From an uncultured Paracoccaceae bacterium (GTDB lineage Bacteria > Pseudomonadota > Alphaproteobacteria > Rhodobacterales > Rhodobacteraceae): 64,000 nt of DNA. Below, piece by piece: positions 19,357 through 28,494 of this stretch. The translations under genes and the position numbers were made by a program. The notes below the pieces were generated by a model, which did no database searches, was not told the DNA's origin, and saw only the letters and a list, made by a program, of their open reading frames with translations. The stretch's first letter is position 1, and every line of letters starts with the position of its first letter. The DNA lies in contig CAMFGW010000008.1 of assembly GCA_945952025.1 (NCBI GenBank), positions 1-64,000 on the forward strand, written 5' to 3'.

Positions 19357-20063
19357 GCATCCTGCGCGAAATCGTCATCGACACCGAAACCACCGGGTTC
19401 GAGCCGTCCGAGGGTCACCGCATCGTCGAAATCGGCGCGGTCGAGCTTGAAAACCACATGCCGACCGGCCGCACCTACCACCAGTACATCAACCCCGAAC
19501 GCGCCATGCCGTCCGAGGCCTTCGCCGTCCACGGGCTGGGCGACGACTTCCTGCGCGACAAGCCGCGCTTCGCCGACATCGCCGCGGCCTTCCTCGAGTT
19601 CATCGGCACCGAAGCAAGGCTCGTGATCCACAACGCGAGCTTCGACATGAAGTTCCTGAACGCCGAACTGGACTGGGCTGGCCGGCCGCAGATCGCCATG
19701 CCCCGCGCGCTGGACACCGTGGCCCTCGCGCGCCGCAAGTTTCCCGGCGCGAGCGCCTCGCTCGACAGCCTCTGCCGCCGCTTCGGCATCGACAATTCGG
19801 CCCGCGAAAAGCACGGCGCGCTGCTGGACAGCGAGCTTCTGGCCGAGGTCTATCTGGAACTGATCGGCGGCCGCCAGCCCGACTTCGGCCTGACGGTCGA
19901 GGCGGGTCGCACCGCCGGACCCGCGGCTGTCGAGGACAAGGACTGGCGCCCCGCGCGCCGCCCGACGCCGCTGCCCAACAGGCTGACCGAGGCAGAGGCA
20001 GAAGCCCACCGCGCCTTCGTGGCGGCGATGGGCGACAAGGCGATCTGGCTGAAGTCGGGCTGA
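19353..20063 (+). CDS. dnaQ: DNA polymerase III epsilon subunit (proofreading exonuclease)
   Basis: 3'-5' exonuclease of the replicative polymerase. 236 residues with Exo I VIDTETTG (Asp10, Glu12), Exo II IHNASFD and Exo [12 protein letters not shown], the DEDDh pattern with its active-site His. The start is ATG 19353 within the coaE overlap. It ends the origin-right operon; a GC hairpin at 20070-20088 follows before the convergent sugar transferase gene. Confidence 0.95.
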   Translation: MSILREIVIDTETTGFEPSEGHRIVEIGAVELENHMPTGRTYHQYINPERAMPSEAFAVHGLGDDFLRDKPRFADIAAAFLEFIGTEARLVIHNASFDMKFLNAELDWAGRPQIAMPRALDTVALARRKFPGASASLDSLCRRFGIDNSAREKHGALLDSELLAEVYLELIGGRQPDFGLTVEAGRTAGPAAVEDKDWRPARRPTPLPNRLTEAEAEAHRAFVAAMGDKAIWLKSG

Positions 20064-20069
20064 GCGGGC

Positions 20070-20088
20070 CGGGCGGACGCGCCGCCCG
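20070..20088. terminator. GC hairpin between convergent dnaQ and exoY-like gene
   Basis: CGGGCGG, loop ACGCG, CCGCCCG gives a perfect 7-base-pair GC stem in the 36-base gap between two converging stops. No T-run on either side, so it is only a weak candidate for a bidirectional terminator. Confidence 0.35.
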
Positions 20089-20099
20089 TCAGGTGCGGC

Positions 20100-20771
20100 T
20101 CAAAGGCCGGTGGCCATCAGGACCACGGCGCAGGTGCGCCACAGGATGTGAAGGTCCGCCGTAAAGGACAGGTCGCGCCCGTAAAGCTCGTCATAATGGA
20201 CCCGTTCTGCAAACGAGCCCGCATTGCGCCGGCTCACCTGCCACAGGCCCGAAATGCCGGGACGCAGCGCGTAATAGGCGGCATCGCCCCGGCCCTCGGC
20301 ATAAAGCGCTTTCTGGTCCGGCGTGAAGGGCCGCGGCCCGACCAGCGACATGTCGCCAGTCAGCACGTTCCAGAGCTGCGGCAGCTCATCAAGGCTGGTC
20401 CGCCGCAGAAGCCGACCGAACCGGGTGATGCGGGGGTCGTTCACCAGTTTCTGGTTGCTGTGCCATTCCGCTGCCGTCTCGGCGTCGGAGGCGATCATCT
20501 TCGCCAGCACGCCGTCGGCATTGCGCACCATGGTCCGCACCTTCCAGCAGCGGAACTCGCGCCCGCCGCGCCCGATGCGGCGCTGGATATAGAGCGGCTT
20601 GCCACCACTCAGCGCCGTTACGATCAGAATGACGGCCAGCACCGGCAGGATCACCGGGGCCGCCAGAGCGACGAGAATGAGATCAATCGCGCGTTTTCCG
20701 TATGACCCGTAGAAGTGGCGCGCCGGGCGGACCGGGGTCATGCTCGAAAAATCAACGAGGGGCACAGTCAT
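20100..20771 (-). CDS. ExoY/WbaP-type polyprenyl-phosphate sugar-1-phosphate transferase
   Basis: Inner-membrane enzyme that transfers a hexose-1-phosphate from a UDP-sugar to undecaprenyl phosphate, priming exopolysaccharide or O-antigen repeat synthesis. 223 residues: one hydrophobic segment (about 29-54, KRAIDLILVALAAPVILPVL), then the catalytic domain with FRCWKVRTM, RRTSLDELPQLWNVLTGDMSLVG and LRPGISGLWQV. This is the short ExoY form without extra membrane helices. The start ATG has GGAG 7 bases upstream. No polysaccharide cluster is adjacent, so the sugar and polymer cannot be assigned. Confidence 0.9.
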   Translation of the reverse strand: MTVPLVDFSSMTPVRPARHFYGSYGKRAIDLILVALAAPVILPVLAVILIVTALSGGKPLYIQRRIGRGGREFRCWKVRTMVRNADGVLAKMIASDAETAAEWHSNQKLVNDPRITRFGRLLRRTSLDELPQLWNVLTGDMSLVGPRPFTPDQKALYAEGRGDAAYYALRPGISGLWQVSRRNAGSFAERVHYDELYGRDLSFTADLHILWRTCAVVLMATGL

Positions 20772-21039
20772 TAACAGCTCCAGCCGATATCAGGACAACG
20801 CCTAGCCCCCCAAGCGTCACCTGCCCGAATCCTCTCTTAGGGTAAACGAAGGGTAGATCGCAATGTTGGTCAGATGATCTTTTTGAAACGAACTGTCGCG
20901 CTCAAGGAAACAGTCGCGCGCAATGTTCACCCTGCGGCACTTCTTTGTGAATCGCAAAGATATCAATGCGTTGCACGAAAAGCTGACCGGCCCATAGGCG
21001 GATCAGCATGGCCGGATTATGGCGAAACCAAAGAAAGAT
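20772..21039. promoter_or_regulatory. 268-base gap between exoY-like start and xylA stop
   Basis: Holds the upstream region of the sugar transferase gene. Visible structure: the 9-mer CGCAATGTT twice (20859-20867 and 20919-20927) and, between them, ACTGT and ACAGT half-sites about 14 bases apart. It is less GC-rich than its surroundings. I cannot assign a regulator; no gene or RNA is recognisable. Confidence 0.3.
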
Positions 21040-22341
21040 TCAAACGAAGCGGTTCCACAGATTTTCAAGCCGCTCCTGCCGCCCGGACTTCGGCGCCGGA
21101 TTCAGCGATTCTTTCACCGCCCTTTGGGCCACCGAAGCCAGATCCGACCCCAGCATCGCTTGATTCTCCGGCCGGTCCCAGGCCGCATAACGCCCTGCCC
21201 GCGCCCGCTCGAGCGCCCCGTCCTGCCACAGCGCCGCCGCCGCCTTCAGGGCCCGCGCGCAGACATCCATCGCGCCGACATGCGCCAGAACCAGGTCCCC
21301 GGCATCCAGGCTCTGCCGGCGGAGCTTCGCGTCGAAGTTCGTGCCCCCGGTGGTGAAGCCCCCGGCGCGGATCACCTCGTAATAGGCGCGTGCCATTTCC
21401 GGCACATTGTCCGGGAACTGGTCCGTGTCCCAGCCCGACTGCATGTCGTTGCGGTTCATGTCGATCGAGCCGAAAAGCCCCAACGCGGTCGCCAGCGCCA
21501 GCTCATGCTCGAACGAATGGCCGGCCAGGATCGCATGCCCCTGCTCGATGTTGACCTTGACCTCGTTCTCCAGCCCGAAGCGCTTCAGGAAGCCGTAGAC
21601 CGTCGCCACGTCATAATCATACTGGTGCTTCGAGGGTTCCTGCGGCTTCGGCTCGATCAGGATCGCGCCCTTGAAGCCGGTCTTGTGCTTGTAATCGACC
21701 ACCATCTGCAGGAACCGGCCGGCCTGTTCCGTCTCGCGCCCAAGGTCGGTGTTCAGAAGCGTCTCATACCCCTCGCGACCGCCCCAGAGCACATAGTTCT
21801 GCCCGCCAAGACGCTGGGTCGCATCCATGCAGGCCTTCACCGTCGCTGCCGCGCAGGCAAAGACCTCCGGGTCCGGGTTCGTGGCTGCGCCCGCCATGTA
21901 GCGGCGATGGCTGAAAAGGTTCGCGGTGCCCCACAAAAGCTTCGTGCGCGTCCCTTCCATCTTCCGGCCGATATAGTCGACCATCCCTTCGAAGTTGCGC
22001 AGGCTTTCGGCGAAGGTCGCGCCCTCGGGCCGGATGTCGGCGTCGTGGAAGCAGAAGAAGGGCTGGCCCAGGATCGCGAACAACTCGAACGCGGCGTCCG
22101 CCTTCATGCGTGCCGCATCCATGCTGTCGCCGAACCAGGGCCGCTCGAAGGTCTGGCCGCCGAACGGATCGCCGCCCGGCCAGGCGAAGCTGTGCCACCA
22201 GGCGACGGCAAAGCGCAGCTGGTCCTCCATCCGCTTGCCCATGACCAGCTCGTCCGGGTTGTAGTGCCGGAAGGCGAATTCGTTTGCCGTCTGGGGGCCT
22301 TCATAGCGCACGGGCGCGATGCCCTTGAAAAAATCGGTCAT
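21040..22341 (-). CDS. xylA: Xylose isomerase
   Basis: Converts D-xylose to D-xylulose. 433 residues of the class II type, with [12 protein letters not shown] (catalytic His99, Asp102), [23 protein letters not shown] and the metal-site region [19 protein letters not shown]. The start is ATG 22341 ([15 protein letters not shown]); the longer open frame upstream overlaps xylB. Last gene of the xylose operon, overlapping xylB by 4 bases. Confidence 0.97.
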   Translation of the reverse strand: MTDFFKGIAPVRYEGPQTANEFAFRHYNPDELVMGKRMEDQLRFAVAWWHSFAWPGGDPFGGQTFERPWFGDSMDAARMKADAAFELFAILGQPFFCFHDADIRPEGATFAESLRNFEGMVDYIGRKMEGTRTKLLWGTANLFSHRRYMAGAATNPDPEVFACAAATVKACMDATQRLGGQNYVLWGGREGYETLLNTDLGRETEQAGRFLQMVVDYKHKTGFKGAILIEPKPQEPSKHQYDYDVATVYGFLKRFGLENEVKVNIEQGHAILAGHSFEHELALATALGLFGSIDMNRNDMQSGWDTDQFPDNVPEMARAYYEVIRAGGFTTGGTNFDAKLRRQSLDAGDLVLAHVGAMDVCARALKAAAALWQDGALERARAGRYAAWDRPENQAMLGSDLASVAQRAVKESLNPAPKSGRQERLENLWNRFV

Positions 22342-23774
22342 GTCAGTCCTCTGATCGCATCTCTTGCCGCGCGGTAGCGGGCATGTCCTTCGGCAAAACC
22401 ACCGGCAAGCCGGAAATCCGGCTCTATCACCTTCTGGATCGGGGGCGGGGTCGCCACCTCTGCCCCTGCACCCGTCGCCGCCATCAGCCCGAGGCGCGCG
22501 GCACCGAAGGCCGCGCCGTGATCGCCCGCCTGTGGCAGGGCAACCGGCACGCCCAGTATGGTGGCGATCAGCGAAAGCCAGTAGGCCGAACGCGAGCCCC
22601 CGCCAACCGCCAGCAACCGCCCGATCCGCGTGCCGGTCGCGGCCAGCGCATCGCGGCAATCTGCAAGCGCAAAGGCCACCCCTTCCAGCACCGCCCGCAC
22701 CGCCGCATCGCGATCCGTGGCATGGTCAAGCCCGATGAAGGCGCCCCGGATGGAAGCATCGTTCAAAGGCGTCCGCTCACCGCCGAGATAGGGCAGAAAG
22801 CGGGTCTTTCCCGGCGCTTTCAGCGCGCCAAGGCCCTGGGTCAGCGCCTCTGGCTCTTGCCCCGAAAGCCGCGCGAACCAGTTGAGCGAATCGGTCGCGG
22901 CCAGGATCACCCCCATCTGGTGCCAGGTGCCCGGCAGCGCATGGCAGAAGGTGTGAACGGCCGATCCCGCGTCCGGCTGATACCCCTCGTTCGCGGCAAA
23001 AAGGACGCCCGAAGTGCCTAGCGACACGAAGGCCTGTCCCGCCTTCACCACGCCCACCCCGATGGCCGAGGCCGCATTGTCGCCCCCGCCGCCCGCGACC
23101 GGCACGCCGGCCGGCAGTCCGAAGCGCGCCGAAATCTCGGGCCGGAGCCTTCCTGACACCGCCGACCCCTCGACCAGCCGCGGCATCTGGGCGCGCGTCA
23201 GATGGGTTTCGGCCAGCAACTCGTCCGACCAGTCCCGCCGCGCGACATCAAGCCAGCTCGTCCCCGCCGCATCCGACATGTCCGCGACATGCTCGCCCGT
23301 CAGCCAGAGCCGCAGGTAGTCCTTGGGCAACAGCACCTTCGCCACCCGGCGAAAGACATCGGGCTCTTCTGCCCTGACCCACAGGAGTTTCGGCGCGGTG
23401 AAGCCCGGAAAGACGATGTTCCCCGTCACTTCCCGAAAGCGCGGATCGGCGTCGAGCGCCGCCGCCTCGACGTGCGCGCGCGTGTCGTTCCAGAGGATCG
23501 CGGGGCGAAGCACATTGTCGGCCGCATCCAGAAGCGTCGCGCCATGCATCTGGCCGGACAGCCCGATCCCTCGGATCGGCCCCCGCACATCGGCCGGCAG
23601 CGCGCCGATTGCCGCCTCGGCCGCCGCGATCCAGTCGGCCGGGCCCTGTTCGGACCAGCCATCCTCGGGCCGCGACACGCTCAGGGGCGCGCTCGCCTCG
23701 GCCACGACCTTCTGGTCCTCGTCGATGACGATGGCCTTCAGCCCCGATGTGCCAAGGTCGAGCCCCAGAAACAT
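22338..23774 (-). CDS. xylB: Xylulokinase
   Basis: Phosphorylates D-xylulose to xylulose-5-phosphate, feeding the pentose phosphate pathway. 478-residue FGGY kinase with [16 protein letters not shown] at the N-terminus, [23 protein letters not shown] and [13 protein letters not shown] carrying the catalytic aspartate, then [10 protein letters not shown] near the C-terminus. It shares one base with the upstream ABC ATPase stop and 4 with xylA. Confidence 0.96.
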   Translation of the reverse strand: MFLGLDLGTSGLKAIVIDEDQKVVAEASAPLSVSRPEDGWSEQGPADWIAAAEAAIGALPADVRGPIRGIGLSGQMHGATLLDAADNVLRPAILWNDTRAHVEAAALDADPRFREVTGNIVFPGFTAPKLLWVRAEEPDVFRRVAKVLLPKDYLRLWLTGEHVADMSDAAGTSWLDVARRDWSDELLAETHLTRAQMPRLVEGSAVSGRLRPEISARFGLPAGVPVAGGGGDNAASAIGVGVVKAGQAFVSLGTSGVLFAANEGYQPDAGSAVHTFCHALPGTWHQMGVILAATDSLNWFARLSGQEPEALTQGLGALKAPGKTRFLPYLGGERTPLNDASIRGAFIGLDHATDRDAAVRAVLEGVAFALADCRDALAATGTRIGRLLAVGGGSRSAYWLSLIATILGVPVALPQAGDHGAAFGAARLGLMAATGAGAEVATPPPIQKVIEPDFRLAGGFAEGHARYRAARDAIRGLT

Positions 23775-24538
23775 CAGACGGCCTGCGGGGGCTTCTTGCC
23801 AAGGATGATCATGCCGAGGATGTCTTCGTCCGTCACCTCGGCCACGTTGACGGTGCCGACGCGCTGGCCGTTCTTCATCACCACCGCCCGGTCGCAGAGG
23901 TCCATCACCGCATGGATGTCATGTTCGATCAGGAAGATGCCGATGCCTTCGGCCTTCAGCTCCTGGATCAGCTCGGCCACCATCTGCGTCTCGTGCGGGC
24001 CAAGTGCTGCCGTCGGCTCGTCCATGATCAGGATGCGCGCGTTGAAATAGACCGCGCGCGCGATGGCGACCGACTGTCGCTGCCCGCCCGACAGGGCGCT
24101 GACCGGCTCGCTGAACTTGCGGAAGTTGGGGTTGAGGCGCGCCATGATCTTGCGCGTCTCGGCCTCCATCGCCGCGTCGTCCAGGAAGCCACGCGGGCTC
24201 ACCAGCTCTCGCCCCAGAAAGAGGTTGGCCGAGGCGTCGAGGTTGTCGGCCAGCGCGAGCGTCTGGTAGATCGTCTCGATGTTGTAGCGTCGCGCGTCGC
24301 GGGGGTTTTCGATCGTGGCCTTTTCGCCATTGATCAGCACGTCGCCGCTGTCGGCCCGGTAGGCGCCCGAAAGCACCTTGATCAGGGTCGATTTCCCGGC
24401 GCCGTTGTGGCCCAGAAGCCCCACGACCTCGCCCGGATAAAGGTCGACCGTCACATGATCGACCGCCCGGATGCCGCCGAAGGAAATGCAGATGTCGCGC
24501 ATCTCGACCAGCGGTGTCTGCCCGGTTCTGTCCGTCAT
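23774..24538 (-). CDS. Sugar ABC transporter ATP-binding protein, probably xylose (single ATPase domain)
   Basis: Cytoplasmic energy-coupling subunit of the xylose importer. 254 residues with Walker [10 protein letters not shown] (43-51), signature LSGGQRQ (149-155), Walker B ILIMDEP (169-175) and switch His in IEHDI. E. coli XylG and most sugar importers of this class have two fused ATPase domains (about 500 residues). This one has a single domain, like the fructose FrcA type, so it should work as a homodimer. It is complete, not truncated: the C-terminus is followed directly by xylB and there is no second-domain remnant. Confidence 0.88.
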   Translation of the reverse strand: MTDRTGQTPLVEMRDICISFGGIRAVDHVTVDLYPGEVVGLLGHNGAGKSTLIKVLSGAYRADSGDVLINGEKATIENPRDARRYNIETIYQTLALADNLDASANLFLGRELVSPRGFLDDAAMEAETRKIMARLNPNFRKFSEPVSALSGGQRQSVAIARAVYFNARILIMDEPTAALGPHETQMVAELIQELKAEGIGIFLIEHDIHAVMDLCDRAVVMKNGQRVGTVNVAEVTDEDILGMIILGKKPPQAV

Positions 24539-24549
24539 CTTCGCTACTC

Positions 24550-25869
24550 CTACTTCGACCGGCGGCGGTAAGCTATGTCGAGGAACACGGCCAGCACCAG
24601 GACCGAGCCCACGACGACCTGCTGGATCGCCGCGTCAAACCCGATGAGGACCATCCCCGTTTGCAGGGACTGCATGACTAGCGCGCCCAGGATCGCGCCG
24701 TAGATCGTGCCGACGCCCCCCGAAAGCGACGTGCCCCCGATGACGGCGGACGCGATGACGTAAAGCTCGTCCAGCGTGCCAAGCGCGTTGGTCGCCGAAT
24801 TGAGGCGGGCCGAGGACACGACCGCCGACAGCGCCGCCAGAAGCCCCATCAGCGCGAAGATCTTCACGGTCATGAAGCGCGTGTTGATCCCCGACAGCTC
24901 TGCCGCATCCGGGTTGCCGCCCATCGCGAAGACATAGCGCCCGAACCGCGTCCGCGTCGCCAGAATGGTCATCAGGATGGCGACCGCGATCAGGATCAGC
25001 ACCGGAATGGCGAACCCGTGAGAGATGAAGAGGCCTTCGGGCGGAACAGTGATCCCGTGTGCGGCGGCATATTGCGTGACGATGCCGATCGGCCAGGGAT
25101 AGGCATTGACCAGCAGGACCGCGCCCAGCGACACGCCGCAGCCGATGCCGGCAAGGACCACATCCGCCCAGACCGGCCGCTGCGGGAAACCGTGCTTGGC
25201 CCGCCGCACGCGCCCCGACCAGATCAGGTAAAGGATCGCGGCGCAGGCCAGAAGGCCGATGATCCAGCTTCCCTTTTCGCCGACCGCGCCATAGGGCCCG
25301 CCGCCCAGAAGCGCAAAGGTCGGATCAAGCGGAGAGATCGTCTGGCCCGACGCGACCATGAAGGCGACGCCCCGCCAGACCAGAAGCCCGCCCAGGGTCA
25401 CGATGAAGGACGGGATGCGCCCGTAAGCGATGAGGAAGCCCTGGAAGGCCCCGATCGCGGCCCCGATCGCCAGGCCGAAGACAATGCTGATGATCCAGAT
25501 CGCCGGATGGCCAAGACCGAGCCACTCCGGCAGGATGCGGGCCTGCATCACCCCCATCATGATGGCGCACAGGCCAAGGATCGAGCCGACAGACAGGTCG
25601 ATGTTGCGCGTGACGATCACCAGGACCATCCCCGTCGCCATGATCCCGATGCTCGCCGTCTGGACCGACAGGTTCCACAGGTTGCGCGGCGTCAGGAACG
25701 CGCCCATCCCCTTGAAGAAGACACCATAGAGGTGAAAGCCGACCCAGATCAGCAACAGCGCGCCGATCATTCCCAGAAGGCGCGTGTCCATCTCGGTCGC
25801 GCGCAGGAAGCGGGCGACCGGCCCATCGCGCTGGCTGTCCGGCTGGGTCGTGACGGGGGGTTGGCTCAT
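24550..25869 (-). CDS. xylH: Sugar ABC transporter permease, probably xylose (XylH-like)
   Basis: Inner-membrane channel of the CUT2-class importer. 439 residues with about ten or more hydrophobic segments, the family phrases [33 protein letters not shown] and [23 protein letters not shown]. The start ATG 25869 (MSQPPVTTQ) is taken instead of an upstream frame extension that crosses the terminator hairpin. Read after xylF, separated by 119 bases with a hairpin. Confidence 0.9.
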   Translation of the reverse strand: MSQPPVTTQPDSQRDGPVARFLRATEMDTRLLGMIGALLLIWVGFHLYGVFFKGMGAFLTPRNLWNLSVQTASIGIMATGMVLVIVTRNIDLSVGSILGLCAIMMGVMQARILPEWLGLGHPAIWIISIVFGLAIGAAIGAFQGFLIAYGRIPSFIVTLGGLLVWRGVAFMVASGQTISPLDPTFALLGGGPYGAVGEKGSWIIGLLACAAILYLIWSGRVRRAKHGFPQRPVWADVVLAGIGCGVSLGAVLLVNAYPWPIGIVTQYAAAHGITVPPEGLFISHGFAIPVLILIAVAILMTILATRTRFGRYVFAMGGNPDAAELSGINTRFMTVKIFALMGLLAALSAVVSSARLNSATNALGTLDELYVIASAVIGGTSLSGGVGTIYGAILGALVMQSLQTGMVLIGFDAAIQQVVVGSVLVLAVFLDIAYRRRSK

Positions 25870-25943
25870 GGCAACTACCGCGCTGTGAATGAATGGGGGG
25901 ACCGGATCACGCACCGGCGGGACGGGGCGCTTACATCGCGCCC

Positions 25944-25980
25944 GGAAAAACAGGGGCGCCGGCTGCAGGAGCCGGCGCCC
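25944..25980 (-). terminator. Strong hairpin with T-run between xylF and xylH
   Basis: GGGCGCCGGCT, loop GCAGG (CCTGC on the minus strand), AGCCGGCGCCC: a perfect 11-base-pair GC stem beginning 8 bases after the xylF stop. On the minus strand it is followed by CTGTTTTTCC. This is a convincing intrinsic terminator or mRNA-stabilising end that would let binding protein be made in excess of permease and ATPase, as is common in ABC importer operons. Confidence 0.85.
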
Positions 25981-25988
25981 GGCAATCG

Positions 25989-27014
25989 TTACTTGCAGGC
26001 CGCGACGTCGGCCGCAGCACCTTCGCACGCCGCTGCCTTGGTGATGTGACCAGCGTCGATCACCAGGTTCAGCGTGTCTTTGGTGATCGGCGTGGGTTCG
26101 AGGAACTTGGCGCTCATCTCGGCACCCTTTTCACCGCCCGACCATTTGACGGCGCCGTCGATCTTGTCGAGCGCGGTGCCGCCGGCCAGCGCCGAAGCGA
26201 TCTCGGCCGCAGCCTTGCCAAGCGCCCGGCTGTCCTTCCAGACCGAGACGGTCTGCGTGCCGCGCGCCACGCGGTTCAGCGCCGCCAGATCGCCGTCCTG
26301 GCCGCCGACCGGAACCGTCAGGCCCTGGGCCGCAAGCGCCGCGATCGCGCCGCCGGCCATGCCGTCGTTTTCGGCCAGGACCGCATCGACCGCATTGTTG
26401 TTGGCCGTCAGGATCTGCTCCATGTTCTTCTGGGCATTGTCCGGCTTCCAGCCGTCGGTGAAGGTCTCGCCGACGATCTTGATCTTGCCGCCGTCGATGC
26501 CGGGTTTCAGCACCTCCATCATGCCTTCCAGAAGGAAGCTGGCGTTAGGGTCGCCCTTGTCGCCCTTGATGATGGCGTAGTTGCCCTCGGGCTTCGCGGC
26601 CATGACCTTTTCGGCGATGATCGAGCCGACCTTCTTGTTGTCGAAGGTCAGGTAGAAGGCGCGCGGGTCTTCGATCAGGCGGTCATAGCCGACGACCGGG
26701 ATGCCTTCGGCAGCGGCCTTGTCGACCGCCGGGCCGACCGCATCCTTGTCGACCGACAGGATGATGAGCGCGTTGGCGCCCTGCGAGATCAGCGATTCGA
26801 CGTCCGACAGCTGCTTGGAGGCCGAAGCCTGCGCGTCGGCCGAGATATACTTGTCGCCCGCCGCTTCGATGGCGGCCTTCATGGCGGCCTCGTCCGTCTT
26901 CCAGCGCTCTTCCTGGAAATTCGACCAGCTGACGCCGATCACCTTGTCCTTGGCAAAGGCAGCCGAGGTGAAACCGACCGCTGCGATGACAGCGGCCAGA
27001 ACGGTCTTGTGCAT
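25989..27014 (-). CDS. xylF: Periplasmic D-xylose-binding protein
   Basis: High-affinity substrate receptor of the importer. 341 residues: signal peptide MHKTVLAAVIAAVGFTSAAFA (cleavage about 21/22), then a type I periplasmic binding fold with KVIGVSWSNFQEERWKTDE, the hinge phrases IPVVGYDRLIEDP and AENDGMAGGAIAAL, and QDGDLAALNRVARGTQTVSVWKD. The start ATG 27014 has GGAGG 6 bases upstream, a strong site in keeping with abundant production; an ATG eight codons earlier lacks a good site. First gene of the operon, divergent from xylR. Confidence 0.95.
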   Translation of the reverse strand: MHKTVLAAVIAAVGFTSAAFAKDKVIGVSWSNFQEERWKTDEAAMKAAIEAAGDKYISADAQASASKQLSDVESLISQGANALIILSVDKDAVGPAVDKAAAEGIPVVGYDRLIEDPRAFYLTFDNKKVGSIIAEKVMAAKPEGNYAIIKGDKGDPNASFLLEGMMEVLKPGIDGGKIKIVGETFTDGWKPDNAQKNMEQILTANNNAVDAVLAENDGMAGGAIAALAAQGLTVPVGGQDGDLAALNRVARGTQTVSVWKDSRALGKAAAEIASALAGGTALDKIDGAVKWSGGEKGAEMSAKFLEPTPITKDTLNLVIDAGHITKAAACEGAAADVAACK

Positions 27015-27068
27015 GTGATCCTCCCGTTTTCGGGCCAACGCCCGGTTCGGCTCCTGAGCCGATGCAAA

Positions 27069-27119
27069 AATCTGGCGAGAATAAATTCAGTTGTCAAATT
27101 AAAAACCCTTTGCCAGACT
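27069..27119. promoter_or_regulatory. Symmetric divergent promoter/operator of xylF and xylR
   Basis: An inverted repeat TCTGGC (27071-27076) and GCCAGA (27112-27117) is centred on TTGTCAA (27091-27097). On the minus strand TTGACA (27097-27092) plus 17 bases leads to CAGATT (27074-27069); on the plus strand TTGTCA (27091-27096) plus 17 bases leads to CAGACT (27114-27119). Both would-be -10 boxes lie in the repeat arms, so a dimeric XylR could block both directions. The -10 matches are weak (3/6), so this remains a prediction. Confidence 0.45.
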
Positions 27120-27216
27120 TCGAATGGGCAAAAAACTGTCGCAATCTGCTGCGGCGCAGCAACAGATGCGGTCTGCATTCGGGAAAACGCGCAATTTTTC
27201 TTTTGGAGCTTGAAAT

Positions 27217-28494
27217 ATGAAACTCGGCGCAGGGCGCAAGCGGATGGGGGAGGGGCCGCCGGGTTGCGGGCCGCTCATCCCGCCCCTGTCCGAACAGCCC
27301 CGCCCCCTGCGCCAGCAGATCTTTGAACGGGTCCGCGCCGCCGGTTTCATGCCAAGGATCCAGATCGCGCGCGAACTGGCGATCAGTCCGGCGAGCGTGA
27401 CCACGCTCACCTCCGACCTGATCGACCTTGGGCTGCTGGAAGAGCTGGCGGCGCCCCGCGACGGGGACAGCGGCCGGGGCAGGCCCGCCGTCGCGCTGGG
27501 CGTCCGCGCCGCCGCCCACCACGTCGCCGGGATCAAGCTGTCGGACCGCGAACTGACGGCCGTCATCGTCGATTTCGCCGGCAACCTGCTGGCCGATGTC
27601 GCCCGCCCTCGCCAGCCCGGCTCGATGGAGACGGCGGCCCTTCTGGACACGACCGAAGAACTGCTGGCCGAGGTCTGCCGGAAGGCGGGCCTTGCGCCGG
27701 CCGACCTGTCGGCGGTCGGGCTGGGCGTTCCGGGCTTTGTCGACAGCGACACGGGCGTCGTCCATTGGTCGCCCACGCTGTCGCTGCGCCATGTTCCGCT
27801 CGCGCCGCTGCTGACCGCGCGCCTTGGCCTGCCGGTCCATGTCGACAATGACGCCAACCTGGTCACGCTGGCCGAACTCTGGTTCGGGGCAGGGCGCGCG
27901 CTGGCCGATTTCGCGGTCGTCACCATCGAACATGGCGTTGGCATGGGGCTCGTCCTCAACCACCGCATCTATCGCGGCGCGAAGGGCCTGGGGATGGAGC
28001 TTGGCCATACCAAGGTGCAACTCGACGGCGCGCTCTGCCGCTGCGGGCAAAGGGGCTGCCTTGAAGCCTACATCGCCGACTATGCGCTGGCGCGCGAGGC
28101 GACGACGGCCCTGAACTGGGGCGCGCGCGAGGCGCAGTCGGTGCCGATCCTGCTGGAAAGCCTTTATGACCACGCCAAGGCCGGCAACAGCGCCGCGCGC
28201 TCGATCTTCCACCGCGCCGGGCGCTATCTGGCGGTGGGGCTGGCGAACGTCGTGAACCTGTTCGACCCCGACCTCATCATCCTGTCGGGCGAACGGATGC
28301 GCTACGACTACCTTTACGCGTCCGAGACGATGGCCGAGGTCAAGGCCCTGGCGCTCAACACCGGCCGCCCGGTGCCCCGCATCGAAATCCACGCCTGGGG
28401 CGACCTTCTTTGGGCGCATGGGGCGGCGGCGCTGGCCCTGTCGAAGGTGACCGAGGGACTTCTGGGCCAGGTCCGCGACCTGGCGGCGGCCTAG
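27217..28494 (+). CDS. xylR: ROK-family xylose-operon repressor
   Basis: DNA-binding regulator, probably released by xylose. 425 residues: an N-terminal winged helix-turn-helix (IARELAISPASVTTLTSDLIDLGLL, about 49-73), then a ROK sugar-kinase-like domain with VDNDANLVTLAELWFGAG, EHGVGMGLVL and the zinc-binding cluster CRCGQRGCLEAY. Its divergence from xylF supports assignment to xylose. The ATG at 27217 has GGAG 9 bases upstream. Its stop (TAG 28492-28494) shares three bases with the stop of the opposing kinase gene in one CTAG. Confidence 0.88.
   Translation: MKLGAGRKRMGEGPPGCGPLIPPLSEQPRPLRQQIFERVRAAGFMPRIQIARELAISPASVTTLTSDLIDLGLLEELAAPRDGDSGRGRPAVALGVRAAAHHVAGIKLSDRELTAVIVDFAGNLLADVARPRQPGSMETAALLDTTEELLAEVCRKAGLAPADLSAVGLGVPGFVDSDTGVVHWSPTLSLRHVPLAPLLTARLGLPVHVDNDANLVTLAELWFGAGRALADFAVVTIEHGVGMGLVLNHRIYRGAKGLGMELGHTKVQLDGALCRCGQRGCLEAYIADYALAREATTALNWGAREAQSVPILLESLYDHAKAGNSAARSIFHRAGRYLAVGLANVVNLFDPDLIILSGERMRYDYLYASETMAEVKALALNTGRPVPRIEIHAWGDLLWAHGAAALALSKVTEGLLGQVRDLAAA

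Noticed and set aside
16445..20063. GC-skew switch as added origin evidence
   Set aside because: By eye both sides are C-rich because of codon preference; I could not compute skew, so I do not use it.
23774..24538. Truncated XylG
   Set aside because: All ATPase motifs are intact, length fits single-domain sugar ATPases, and the flanking genes are directly adjacent.
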